From the NCBI GenBank assembly GCA_020025955.1, contig JAHHRF010000009.1, positions 1 through 48,248 on the forward strand: DNA of 48,248 bases. Reading direction: 5' to 3'. This DNA comes from Sutterella sp. (GTDB lineage: Bacteria > Pseudomonadota > Gammaproteobacteria > Burkholderiales > Burkholderiaceae_F). The notes beneath the pieces were generated by a model that saw nothing but the letters and a program-made list of their open reading frames with translations, did not search any database and was not told the DNA's origin. Position 1 is the first letter of the stretch. Each line of letters starts with the position of its first letter. Below are positions 25,055 to 33,239 of the stretch, in pieces. The translations under genes were made by a program, and so were the position numbers.

Positions 25055-27985
25055 ATGAGTACACCAACATTAGATTTTTACGCCTATTGGAATGGGCAAT
25101 CCTTGAGTGAGCTCTTCACCGCAATCGCGTCTATGACGGCGACGGGGGACTATCGCCAAATACTCACGATAGCAGTGCTATTTGGCTTCATTGCAGTGCT
25201 TTTAGGGGCAGCCTTACGTTCTCGTGGAAACGATGCCATTACGTGGTCAATGACGACTTTTTGCATCTTTATGATTTTGTTCATCCCTAAAGTCAATCTT
25301 CAAATTTTGGATGTTCATAGCCATCATGTACGTGTCGTCACAGGTGTCCCAATTGGCTTGGGCTTCCCGGCAAGCGCCATGAGTAAACTCTCGTGGTGGT
25401 TAACTAGTCGTTTTGAATCGGCTTTCCAAGACGTAGACGCAATGCAATTCAGTCGCTTCGGGTTAGCCTTTCCGCAACGAGCTTTGGATGCCATCTACAG
25501 CACTTCAGCGATCTCTCCAGAAATTAAGGAAGGGATTGAGCACTTTGCGACGCAGTGCATTTTGCCTGAAATGATCGATGACCCCAACAAGCGTTATCAA
25601 GCTCAAACCACCCCTGACCTTTGGCGTTTGATCTTAAGTCCGAATTGGGTTAATCCAGCACGCCGTACGGTGATCGAGAACAAAGTTTTAACCTGTTCCG
25701 AAGCTGCAAATCATTTAAAGGAATTGGTTGAAACGAAAGAACTTCCCAACTTAGAAAAGATTCTCTCAGCCAAACTCAATGTGCCTGCTGATGGATACTT
25801 AAATGCTGAGCTGAAGAAAGCAATCCCTGGTGCAGAGGCTGTCTTTTTAGGCATGTCGCAAGACTTATCATTCTCACTTAAACATGCCCTCCTCTTAAAT
25901 GCCATTCCTAAGGCAACGCAGTCGATTGCTCACGACAACCAATCAGGAAGCGCAATGTCGATGGCAATTGCGCTTTCGAAGGCCCAAGGGAATCTAGCCA
26001 GTGAAATCAACTACCGCACCCTTTCCTTGATGGCGGAATCTGCCTTACCCAAGATACGAAATCTATTGGAATTCATTATTTTGGGCACCTATCCAATTGT
26101 CTTCATCATGGTGATTGCAATGGGAACGAAGAGCCTCACCATATTCAGGAGTTGGGTAACGCTATTGTTGTCTGTATCGCTATGGGCTCCCATCTCAGCC
26201 TTAGTGAATTACCTCACTGTGCACGTTGATAGCGAGCCAATCAATCGTTTGATTGACGCTTACGGTGGAGTCACGCTGTCGTCCGCTGATTTAATTCGTG
26301 AAATGGGGGCTTCATCCCAAGCAATGGCTGGTTCATTAATGTGGGCGGTCCCAATACTGGCTTATGCCTTAGCTAAGGGGAGCGACATGGCAGCGACGAG
26401 TCTCGTAAATAACGTCTTAACTCCTGCTGAGGGTGCTGCTCGTGCGCAGAGCGCAACATTAGCCATGGGTAATGTCTCCGTTGGCAATAGCGCATACGGG
26501 AATGCCAACCTGAACAACGTATCGGGTAATAAATACGATTTGAGCACTGGCTTTGTCAGTGATACCGCTCACACGACAAGCGTACCTACTGGGCAGTTCA
26601 CCACTGATGACACTGGTCGTGTGACGTCCCTTCGCGTAGCACAAGCAGATATCGGCGTTGCAAGCTCTGGTCAATGGCGACAGGGTGAAAGCGGAACGCA
26701 ATCGCAAGGGCTTTTGCAAAGCCAAAGTTTTGCGATTAATAAAAACGAAACAGAAGGTTTGGCATCCGCTTATCTAGAAACTCACAGCGACGGCTTGTCA
26801 ACAAAGCGTGACAGTACGACGAGTGATAGCCAACAAATGGCCAATCGCCGTGACAACGCAGAGAACCACTATACGGGTCTACAGTATGCGCATGGTTTGA
26901 ACATCGAAGGATCCGGTCAGTCTTCAGAAACGATGACATGGCAGTCGCGTGCTGGCGCCAAGGGCTCATTACTCCGGTCAGTAGCAGAGAACATGGGTGA
27001 CGTTACGAATCGTTCTGCATCGAATCCAGAAAGCGTGGGCGCATTAAACAATGACAGCACTTCGAGCAGTCTTTTGACTAACGTGGGTAATGAGGTTGGA
27101 AACATCCCGTTGAGTAGCGCCATTATGGGGTTAGCAGGCAATGTGAAAAATCGTCCAACAACGACCTCACAACAATCTGCCTTACCAGTGAGTGCAGGAT
27201 TTGAAGGCGGGCTTTCCGTGCAATCTGGAGTGCAAAGAGTAGATCAGGTAGTTGAGCGTGTAGGCTCAAGTGAAAACATTGGCCAAAACAACAGCACTAC
27301 CAACTTAACAAGTGCTCAAAAAGCACGATCTGAGAATACGTCCCAAGGTGTGTCCTCACAAGAAACCACCGGACAAGTCGCCTCCTTGAATAAGACGAAG
27401 TCGGTTGGGAACCAATCTTCGTGGGCACGGGGACAGAATCAAACCAAGGCGCAGAATCACACTCATAATCAAGAAGCGGGCTTTGGCGCGAGTTACATCG
27501 ATCATGCTGGGATTTTGGCAACCACAACAGCGGTTTACCACGGTAGTGCATTAGATGCGTTGGAGGCACTAAACCAGAACCCTGTCGCCGCCCAGCAGTT
27601 GGCAAATCAGTTGCAAGCAAAACCCGTGATGAGTGGCCCTGGTAATGCTCAGCCTCAACCTCCAAGATTTGATCAACGATCATTGACAACGGAGCACATT
27701 CAAAATCGAGAAGCTATCGCAAAAGGTCATGAGCAACGAGCACCATTTGTTGAAGCATGGACTGATGCATCACATACCTTGTCGTTCCCGGATAAGAAGC
27801 CCGCGGAAAACAACCTTAACAAGAAGGTCGATGCCATTCAGTCCACTCATGATGCTTACTTAGAGGAAGAAGTCGGCGCTGCAGGATTGGCCAAGCGCAG
27901 TTTTGGCTTTGGTATTGGATACGATTCCCCCGTTGAAGCGTTTAAACGCAAAGCGGACTCAATGAAGACCTCGCAAAACCAATAA
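25055..27985 (+). CDS. traG: TraG, inner-membrane mating-pair protein
   Basis: 976 residues. The N-terminal TraG_N domain has hydrophobic helices near 36-54, 64-82, 335-355, 365-388 and 420-440. The opening FYAYWNGQSLSELFTAIA matches the family (x-Y-x-Y-WNG...L...FNAIA). The C-terminal 500 residues are periplasmic, Ser/Asn/Gln-rich and low in hydrophobics, as in F TraG, which acts in mating-pair stabilisation and entry exclusion. It closes the transfer operon and is followed by a strong hairpin. No TraS- or TraT-like exclusion gene follows. Confidence 0.88.
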   Translation: MSTPTLDFYAYWNGQSLSELFTAIASMTATGDYRQILTIAVLFGFIAVLLGAALRSRGNDAITWSMTTFCIFMILFIPKVNLQILDVHSHHVRVVTGVPIGLGFPASAMSKLSWWLTSRFESAFQDVDAMQFSRFGLAFPQRALDAIYSTSAISPEIKEGIEHFATQCILPEMIDDPNKRYQAQTTPDLWRLILSPNWVNPARRTVIENKVLTCSEAANHLKELVETKELPNLEKILSAKLNVPADGYLNAELKKAIPGAEAVFLGMSQDLSFSLKHALLLNAIPKATQSIAHDNQSGSAMSMAIALSKAQGNLASEINYRTLSLMAESALPKIRNLLEFIILGTYPIVFIMVIAMGTKSLTIFRSWVTLLLSVSLWAPISALVNYLTVHVDSEPINRLIDAYGGVTLSSADLIREMGASSQAMAGSLMWAVPILAYALAKGSDMAATSLVNNVLTPAEGAARAQSATLAMGNVSVGNSAYGNANLNNVSGNKYDLSTGFVSDTAHTTSVPTGQFTTDDTGRVTSLRVAQADIGVASSGQWRQGESGTQSQGLLQSQSFAINKNETEGLASAYLETHSDGLSTKRDSTTSDSQQMANRRDNAENHYTGLQYAHGLNIEGSGQSSETMTWQSRAGAKGSLLRSVAENMGDVTNRSASNPESVGALNNDSTSSSLLTNVGNEVGNIPLSSAIMGLAGNVKNRPTTTSQQSALPVSAGFEGGLSVQSGVQRVDQVVERVGSSENIGQNNSTTNLTSAQKARSENTSQGVSSQETTGQVASLNKTKSVGNQSSWARGQNQTKAQNHTHNQEAGFGASYIDHAGILATTTAVYHGSALDALEALNQNPVAAQQLANQLQAKPVMSGPGNAQPQPPRFDQRSLTTEHIQNREAIAKGHEQRAPFVEAWTDASHTLSFPDKKPAENNLNKKVDAIQSTHDAYLEEEVGAAGLAKRSFGFGIGYDSPVEAFKRKADSMKTSQNQ

Positions 27986-28010
27986 ACGATCTTCAAGAAG
28001 ACCGTTATCT

Positions 28011-28053
28011 AACCAGCTCTCCAAGGCACACGATTCGTCTTGGAGAGCTGGTT
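28011..28053 (+). terminator. 15-bp perfect hairpin after traG
   Basis: AACCAGCTCTCCAAG and CTTGGAGAGCTGGTT are perfect inverted arms with a 13-base loop, 26 bases after the traG stop. It has no long T-run, so it may end transcription poorly or protect the mRNA end. Position favours a terminator for the long tra transcript. Confidence 0.6.
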
Positions 28054-28342
28054 ATGAAGCTCAATCCTCATTGAAACAAAACTATCCTTTCGGGACCTTT
28101 TTAAAACCCAAACACAAACGCCCTCAAACAGACAAAAATCTCTCAAAGACACAAGGCAATTCAGTCACTTATTCGACATCAACATAGTGCCTCATGTTTT
28201 GACTTCATTTTTTGTCACGATCACCCCTATCCCCACCCCTCAACAATGTCCCTGGCATTGAACCATACACGCGTTCAGCTTGACGACCTCATCCCCACAT
28301 CATTGCCGTCATCGATCAGCTCTCCGAAGTTCAGACTGATTC

Positions 28343-28364
28343 CTTTCAATTAATTAATTGAAAG
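28343..28364. repeat. perfect 22-bp palindrome
   Basis: The left arm CTTTCAATTAA is followed directly by its reverse complement TTAATTGAAAG, with no spacer. Spacerless palindromes of this length usually mark a dimeric protein site or a resolution/origin site. It lies in the gene-free region after the tra operon. Confidence 0.6.
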
Positions 28365-29129
28365 ACTCTCCTAAAGGTCACCATCCTAAAGGCACTCGCC
28401 GACGACTCATCCTTTCACGCTTTAGTCGTCTAAACACGATTCGGAGAAGACGTCATTACGTCATCCGTTCCTTCTTTCACTCCTTTAAGCCTTCTTTATT
28501 TATTAGGAATAAATCAGCTACTCGAAGGCGAATCGTTCACCCAAATCAGATTCTCTTTGGTTGATCAAAATCCCTCATCGATACGATTTCTTGTGAGCGC
28601 ACGCATCACGACGTCAGACAAAAATGAATCCACCCAAACCCTTCCGAATAGATAACAAGTTCACCCCAAGCGGTCTTCGAAAAGAGAGGCCGAGGCATTC
28701 ACTCTAGTCATGCTCAAGAGAAGAATAGAGCAACAGTATTTATTACTTCTCAGTAATTAATTTATGCCGCCACTCGATCACAATATTGATATCGCGCACT
28801 CCTCTTCATATACGGGTTAACCCGATAAAAAGAACGAAAAACCCGAGCCCTTCTTCAAGAGGGGAGGGAAGATTGTCACGCCAGATCAGATCGAAGACAA
28901 TCAGGCTCGAGCAGCCGTTCAAAATAGAGGTCAGGGTTTACCCTTTGTTATCGATTTTTTAGACTTCTTAACTCACATTAAAATGATGATTAGAATAGAA
29001 TAGTACTCAGAATAATGCGAATAGTGAGAGGTTTTAGACGCTGCTCTGACTCACTCTTTGCATGAAGATCCTTCCCAAAAGCTTAACTTTTTCGCTTTCT
29101 GAGGAAGGAATCATTAATTTAAATAAAGA

Positions 29130-29154
29130 TGTGAACTATCCACTCTTATTCACA
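29130..29154. promoter_or_regulatory. inverted repeat just upstream of the hipB-like gene
   Basis: TGTGAA and TTCACA flank a 13-base spacer, ending 14 bases before the hipB-like ATG. HipB proteins repress their own promoters through inverted repeats, so this is a candidate autoregulatory operator. The spacing is too wide for a CRP site (which would be six bases). Confidence 0.4.
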
Positions 29155-29168
29155 GGATATTGCGTATT

Positions 29169-29471
29169 ATGCGAGCCTCTATTCATGTCGAAGAAAGCGT
29201 CCAGCAGCTTGGACAACACATTCGTACGGCACGACTCCGTCGTCGTCTGCCTCAGGCCGTGATCGCGGAACGTGCCGGTGTCTCGCCCAACACCCTCTCC
29301 AAGATTGAGAACGGGGATTGCGGGGTGGCGATCGGGAATTACACGGCGGTATTACATGCTTTAGGCTTCTCGTCGCCCTGGTCTTTAACGGCTGATCCTA
29401 CGCAAGATCGAGCCGGTCTAATTCTCGAAGAGCGACGCCTTCCGCAGCGCGCGCGTCCGGTTAAACGTTAA
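29169..29471 (+). CDS. hipB: HipB-like XRE-family DNA-binding antitoxin/regulator
   Basis: About 100 residues. A helix-turn-helix of the Xre/Cro type lies at about 15-70 (LGQHIRTARLRRRLPQAVIA, then SPNTLSKIENGD), with RLPQAVIAERAGVS as the second helix region. The C-terminal tail is basic. An AGGA sits 11 bases before the ATG; a TTG three codons upstream is possible but poorly placed. It is 17 bases from the hipA-like gene, the usual antitoxin-first order of hipBA operons. Likely represses its own operon and binds the HipA-like partner. Confidence 0.75.
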   Translation: MRASIHVEESVQQLGQHIRTARLRRRLPQAVIAERAGVSPNTLSKIENGDCGVAIGNYTAVLHALGFSSPWSLTADPTQDRAGLILEERRLPQRARPVKR

Positions 29472-29488
29472 CGTGGTTGAGCACGCTT

Positions 29489-30781
29489 ATGAGCACCGTT
29501 CATGATCGTTACTATGATGTGTGGGCAATGGATGGGGTGCATCCTCAACTCATTGGACGCCTCGCCTTCCCGTTTTCAAAAGAGTCGAGCTCAGGAACTC
29601 ATTCTTTTAGAAACCCCCTCTTCCTTCCGAAGTTCCAATACGCAACGAGCTGGTTGACGGATGGGTTCTCTCTGGGTCACGACCTCCCCCTAGTTCCCGA
29701 CATCCAACGTCCGCAGACGGGGTTGTCGAACTTTCAATTCCTTTTAGATCGGGAAGTCAATAACACGGCGCTAGAGTTGATCGAGTCAGCTGTTAAGCCT
29801 CAGTGGCCAGAAGGCGCAAGTGACGTGGAAAAGCGTTCCGTACTCGCGACGAGTTTGCCGCGCGCATTTGGTGCCATCGCCCTCACCCCGACCGGCACAG
29901 TGCCAGACGCCTTAAAATCTGCCGATTTAACAGAAGAACCTCGTCACCTACTAGGGGGCTTGGTTCGACTCAATGATTTGGAACGATTGCTCCATGCTTG
30001 GCAGCGTTTTGAACGAGGCAAAATTGAACACAAGGCGTTAAGTCTTTTAGCGAAAACGTGTGGGTTGCCGGGGCGCCGATTAAACCCCTTAATCCTTAAA
30101 GATGGGCGCTCTGTGATCCTTCGCGTGCGAGGGGCTGGTGACGTCGTCGACACCCCCTTTTGGAAAGGCTTTGCGCTTACAATGGCGAAAAGCTGTGGCA
30201 TCCCTACGGTGCAATTAGAGCGCCTCTACGCACAAGGGGAAGCGGTGAGTGTGGCAACGCGCTTAGATCGAAACGACGCAGATCAGCCCTTGCTTGTGCT
30301 CTCAGCGTCGACCCTCGCGCACCGTGCCCTCACCCCGTCTGGACGCCCTCAGGCGTTAACGTATTTGGCGATGGCAGATATTCTCAACCGTGAGGGGGCA
30401 AGCCCTCGAGAAGACTTAAAACTCATGTTTAAGCGCCTTCTCTATACGCACTGGGTAAGCCCAGGGGTGGACAGCCCTGACCGGTGGCAGTTTGAGCGCA
30501 CCCCCTTAGGATGGCGTTTAAGCCCCGCTCACGCCTTGGATTGGCAAAGCCCTGACTCGGTACCGTCTACGACGCCGCTCACCATGGAGGGACGCACACG
30601 CATCCGTGACGTTAACGACTTGATGAGTTGGGCGCCCTACTTTGGTTTAACCGTGAAGGCCGCGAAAACGCTCTTAGACGAGATGCAATTTACGTTCCGT
30701 CATTGGGAAGACGAAGCGCTCGCGCAAGAGGCCGACCCCAACGACTTGGCCGTGATGGGGCAGCTCTTCTTTACGCGTTAA
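29489..30781 (+). CDS. HipA-family protein with a degenerate kinase site
   Basis: 430 residues, length and layout of HipA Ser/Thr kinases (E. coli HipA is 440). Family landmarks can be followed: the ATP-loop region TCGLPGRRLNPLILKDG (about 190-206) for HipA SIAGAQEK, VATRLDRND (about 255) for AVERFDRR, and GWRLSPAHALDW (about 341) for YRLTPFYDI. The residues that make the kinase work are altered. The activation-loop Ser becomes Cys, the ATP-binding Lys becomes Arg, the catalytic D-x-x-x-x-N reads G-x-x-x-x-D, and the metal-binding Asp of Y-D-I is Ala. So it looks like a pseudokinase or highly divergent member rather than a normal persister toxin. Start ATG chosen; TTG four codons upstream is an alternative. 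Confidence 0.7.
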   Translation: MSTVHDRYYDVWAMDGVHPQLIGRLAFPFSKESSSGTHSFRNPLFLPKFQYATSWLTDGFSLGHDLPLVPDIQRPQTGLSNFQFLLDREVNNTALELIESAVKPQWPEGASDVEKRSVLATSLPRAFGAIALTPTGTVPDALKSADLTEEPRHLLGGLVRLNDLERLLHAWQRFERGKIEHKALSLLAKTCGLPGRRLNPLILKDGRSVILRVRGAGDVVDTPFWKGFALTMAKSCGIPTVQLERLYAQGEAVSVATRLDRNDADQPLLVLSASTLAHRALTPSGRPQALTYLAMADILNREGASPREDLKLMFKRLLYTHWVSPGVDSPDRWQFERTPLGWRLSPAHALDWQSPDSVPSTTPLTMEGRTRIRDVNDLMSWAPYFGLTVKAAKTLLDEMQFTFRHWEDEALAQEADPNDLAVMGQLFFTR

Positions 30782-30809
30782 AGAACCCCACTTCATCCAC
30801 CCTTCAGAG

Positions 30810-30841
30810 GCCCCTCTTTTCTTGAGAAGAAAATGAGGGGC
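30810..30841 (+). terminator. hairpin after the hipA-like gene
   Basis: GCCCCTC and GAGGGGC are perfect arms separated by 18 bases that can partly pair (TTTTC with GAAAA-like bases). It lies about 30 bases after the hipA-like stop. The T-run after it is short, so termination may be partial. Confidence 0.5.
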
Positions 30842-30899
30842 TTCTCTCGTGCGCGATCACAAGCGAAGCCCCTCGAGCTCACCCCTAGAAGGAGATATC

Positions 30900-31022
30900 A
30901 TGGAACGATTTCACTATAACCCTTCGGGGTGTATCCAAGGGTTTCAAGGCGTAAACATTTCCATCGCACATCTCTCACAACAAAACGGGGATCAACGTAC
31001 CCCTGACGCTGACCCCCGTTAA
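30900..31022 (+). CDS. micro-ORF 1, 40 residues
   Basis: An unrecognised 40-residue ORF supported mainly by its ribosome site: AAGGAG six bases before the ATG is near-ideal. The peptide is polar with FQGV in the middle (IQGFQGVNIS). Its stop codon follows directly an inverted repeat, AACGGGG (30984-30990) with CCCCGTT (31014-31020). The second micro-ORF shares the F-Q-x-V motif. Too short for composition to prove coding. Confidence 0.4.
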   Translation: MERFHYNPSGCIQGFQGVNISIAHLSQQNGDQRTPDADPR

Positions 31023-31040
31023 CCACTAAAGGAGATGGCT

Positions 31041-31148
31041 ATGAGGCGTAGTGTAGTGCCCTCACCCCATGACGGTCTGTTTCAAGCTGTCTCAAAGCGT
31101 AAGCGCGATTGCTCCCTAATCTTTTTCCAGGCAAAAACAGGGCGCTAG
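31041..31148 (+). CDS. micro-ORF 2, 35 residues
   Basis: A 35-residue ORF with AAAGGAGA seven to eight bases before the ATG, starting 18 bases after micro-ORF 1. The peptide has HDGLFQAVSKRKRD, i.e. an F-Q-x-V core followed by a basic patch, and ends FFQAKTGR. Its stop codon is embedded in a GC-rich hairpin. A related but startless copy (YDALFQSVS) lies about 160 bases downstream. Function unknown. Confidence 0.4.
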   Translation: MRRSVVPSPHDGLFQAVSKRKRDCSLIFFQAKTGR

Positions 31149-31171
31149 AGTTCATCACCCTAACGCCCTGT
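31137..31171 (+). terminator. hairpin over the end of micro-ORF 2
   Basis: ACAGGGCG and CGCCCTGT are perfect 8-base arms with a 19-base loop that holds the micro-ORF 2 stop codon. No T-run follows, so it may be an mRNA-stability or translation-coupled structure rather than a true terminator. Confidence 0.4.
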
Positions 31172-31228
31172 CCCTGCTTTGCCTAGGAGAACGGCAAACA
31201 ACGCTTGTCAATAAGTATACGAAGCCCA

Positions 31229-31280
31229 CCTATGACGCACTGTTTCAGAGCGTATCGGGGTGTTTCAGGAAAGAAAAATA
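31229..31280 (+). pseudogene. decayed third copy of the F-Q-x-V micro-ORF
   Basis: Read in one frame, this segment gives YDALFQSVSGCFRKEK and a stop. YDALFQSVS matches HDGLFQAVS of micro-ORF 2 and the DNA is alike over about 28 bases (near 31066-31093 and 31229-31257). No ATG with a ribosome site precedes it in that frame. It looks like a degenerate duplicate of the same short unit. Confidence 0.35.
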
Positions 31281-31284
31281 GATA

Positions 31285-31325
31285 AAGGCGCCATCTTTGG
31301 AGGAACTTCCAAAATCTAGCGCCTT
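31285..31325 (-). terminator. minus-strand hairpin after the XRE gene
   Basis: AAGGCGC and GCGCCTT enclose an inner pair TTTGGA/TCCAAA, making one long hairpin. On the minus strand it is followed by a T-rich stretch (the plus strand reads AAAGAAAAATAGATA just before it). It lies about 55 bases past the end of the HipB-like XRE gene and is well placed to end that transcript. Confidence 0.6.
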
Positions 31326-31381
31326 CTCAAAAAGCTCGGGGTCTTAGAGTCCCCTCACTTCTCGCTTTTGGGTTAAAGCGT

Positions 31382-31888
31382 TTAAGCCTTGGGCTTTACC
31401 ACTTCCACCGTTTCTACCTTCACAGCATTGACTTCATGGGCATACTTCTTTTCCATCTGCCCATTCTTACGACCGCGACGGGGTTTCGTTTCCTTCACCA
31501 CCTTAAAGGGCTTTTCAACGCTCTTACTCATTTCGGCTTCCCAGACGTGTTCGGGCTCACCCGGTTCACGCTTCAAGCACGCGGTGGAGAGTTCTTCCAC
31601 GGTAAAGGCAGCGGCCGGACCACCCAACGCCAAATTGAGCCCTAACGCGTCCAACACGGTTAAGACTTTATCGAGCTGCAACGTCGTTTTCCCATTTTCC
31701 AATTCAATGTAGAAGCGTCGACCCACCCCACAGCAAATCGCCGCTTCGGTTTGGGTCATATCTAAACGCAAACGGGCCAAACGGACTAAAGCCCCTAACT
31801 CGCGGGCAGAGCGAATGGTGACGCGCTTGGAGCGAGCCACTTTAGGGGTACGACCGCGGCGTTTCGGAGTATTCGTCGTGGGTTCCAT
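31382..31888 (-). CDS. HipB-like XRE-family transcriptional regulator
   Basis: 168 residues. A basic N-terminus (RRGRTPKVARSKRVTIRS) precedes a HipB-type helix-turn-helix (about 29-85): LGALVRLARLRLDMTQTEAA, then GVGRRFYIELENGKTTLQLDKVLTVLDALGL, the typical R-x-F-x-x-L-E-x-G-K pattern. A long, Lys/Glu-rich C-terminal tail (about 100-168) is extra. The ATG has AAAGGA about ten bases upstream; a TTG start directly after the preceding stop is an alternative. It follows the flavodoxin-like gene and faces the hipBA-like locus, so it could be an orphan antitoxin-type regulator. Confidence 0.75.
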   Translation of the reverse strand: MEPTTNTPKRRGRTPKVARSKRVTIRSARELGALVRLARLRLDMTQTEAAICCGVGRRFYIELENGKTTLQLDKVLTVLDALGLNLALGGPAAAFTVEELSTACLKREPGEPEHVWEAEMSKSVEKPFKVVKETKPRRGRKNGQMEKKYAHEVNAVKVETVEVVKPKA

Positions 31889-31930
31889 ATCGATCTTTTC
31901 CTTTACTTGTCGAGACGTGTGTTTAATCAA

Positions 31931-32443
31931 TTACCAATTCATTCCAAAGGCACTACGAAAGATATCCGCGGCCTCCGTTAAGTCGTTTTTGTCCGGGTGA
32001 GCTTTTGCCTTTTCATGGTTGGCGAGCGCTCGGTCGGAGAGCTTTCCGCCCATCATCATCGTGAGCGTTTCCATGACTTCAGGGGAGATGCGCCCTTGGC
32101 ACAAGAACGTTTGCACGAGTTCATTGCCTTTACCAATGCGCACCAAGCGTTCACTGGCCTTTCGGATCCAGTCTTGGCTCTTGGGGTCATTGGGGTCGGA
32201 GCCTAACGTCGCAAAGCACCCGATCTTTTTGTTTTTGAGGCGCAACGCCACGTCCACCATTTCTTCGGGCACGTCCCAGCGGTCACACCAAAAGCCTAAG
32301 AGCACGGGATTAAAGTCACTCAAATCCTCGGGCAAGGTTTGGGGGGTAGCCACCACGCTGCCCGGCAACGCTTCACTAATGGCCTCACCGACACGAAGGG
32401 TGTTCCCAGTGCGAGAGCTAATAACAATTAAAGGGGTAGACAT
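31931..32443 (-). CDS. flavodoxin-like protein (Flavodoxin_3 type)
   Basis: 170 residues. SSRTGNT at residues 9-15 is the FMN phosphate-binding loop of flavodoxins. LLGFWCDRWDVPEEM and KKIGCFATLGSDPNDP fit the later loops of the Flavodoxin_3 family, and FLCQGRI is also typical. Predicted to carry electrons through bound FMN in the cytoplasm. It starts about 30 bases after the dnaQ stop and probably shares its transcript; a functional link to DnaQ is not implied. Confidence 0.8.
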   Translation of the reverse strand: MSTPLIVISSRTGNTLRVGEAISEALPGSVVATPQTLPEDLSDFNPVLLGFWCDRWDVPEEMVDVALRLKNKKIGCFATLGSDPNDPKSQDWIRKASERLVRIGKGNELVQTFLCQGRISPEVMETLTMMMGGKLSDRALANHEKAKAHPDKNDLTEAADIFRSAFGMNW

Positions 32444-32474
32444 GTGAGCCCGTCCTTAGAAGAAAAATCAAACG

Positions 32475-33239
32475 TTAAGCGTCGGTTTTGGGTTCAGCAT
32501 CAAAGCCAATTTCACCCTTAAGGCGTCGTGTCCAATCACACGTACTTTTGCATTTCTTTTCCACGATGCCGAGGATACGTTCGTGCTCGGCGAGTTCCTC
32601 ACTGGTCGCCTTGATGACGGGGAGATCCTCCGGCATCCCGCCCCAGCGCAAGGGGTCAATCCCGCTTTCAAGTGCAATCTGGTTTTGCCCACGGGTCATA
32701 TCCACATAGACCTGAGCGAGCAATTCCGCGTCCAACAACGCCCCGTGACCCTTTTCCTTACGTTCTTCCAAATCAATATGGAGAATCGCACAGAGGTTAT
32801 CCATCGTCACGTGACGACCTGGGAAGACCTTGCGAGCAATGTCCATGGTGTCCGTGATCTTGGCCACGTAGTCTTCTAAGCGGCCTTTGCCTAAACGGGC
32901 TAATTCCGCATTGATAATCCCCACGTCGAATTTGGCGTTATGCGCCATCAATTCGGCACCCGAAATGAAGGCAAGGAAGTCGTCGACAACCGCTTCAAAG
33001 GGGGGCTTATCTTCTAGAAATTCGTTGGTGATGTGGTGAATCGCGATGACTTCGTCATCCATATCAAACCCAGGGTTGATATAGACCTGAAAGCGATCTT
33101 CGGGATTGAGCGTAATGATGCGACCGTCGAGCCGAACACAACCGATTTCGACCACGCGATCGTTGGCGGTATCCAAACCGGTCGATTCCGTATCGAAACA
33201 GATTTTCGGGGGATTCCCCGTGTGGCTTGTCGCTCGCAT
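32475..33239 (-). CDS. dnaQ: DNA polymerase III epsilon subunit (DnaQ-type 3'-5' exonuclease)
   Basis: 254 residues, close to E. coli DnaQ (243). The exonuclease motifs are all present: Exo I FDTESTGLD (Asp-x-Glu, about 16-24), Exo II HNAKFDVGIIN (about 98-108), and Exo III HGALLDAELLAQVY (His-x4-Asp, about 163-176). The product proofreads the replicative polymerase. I chose the ATG with GAGGAG a few bases upstream; the open frame runs about 80 codons farther up but that part has no sign of coding. The C-terminal tail (after about 190) carries the segment that usually binds the polymerase. Confidence 0.92.
   Translation of the reverse strand: MRATSHTGNPPKICFDTESTGLDTANDRVVEIGCVRLDGRIITLNPEDRFQVYINPGFDMDDEVIAIHHITNEFLEDKPPFEAVVDDFLAFISGAELMAHNAKFDVGIINAELARLGKGRLEDYVAKITDTMDIARKVFPGRHVTMDNLCAILHIDLEERKEKGHGALLDAELLAQVYVDMTRGQNQIALESGIDPLRWGGMPEDLPVIKATSEELAEHERILGIVEKKCKSTCDWTRRLKGEIGFDAEPKTDA

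Larger units (their letters stand above)
28054..29168. other. about 1.1 kb gene-free region with several palindromes
   Basis: I see no credible gene here. One 68-residue reading frame is basic, low-complexity and lacks a ribosome site. The region holds a perfect 22-bp palindrome at 28343-28364, ATTACT-TCTC-AGTAAT at 28742-28757, CGGGTTAACCCG at 28813-28824, and AT-rich blocks toward the hipB-like gene. It may contain an origin (oriT or oriV), an element end, or the remains of lost genes. Confidence 0.4.

Noticed and set aside
28358..28564. 68-codon frame in the gene-free region
   Set aside because: Highly basic, low complexity, no ATG with a ribosome site; overlaps the end of the 22-bp palindrome.
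29130..29154. CRP site upstream of hipB-like gene
   Set aside because: The TGTGA/TCACA half sites are present but the spacing is far wider than the 6-8 bases CRP needs.
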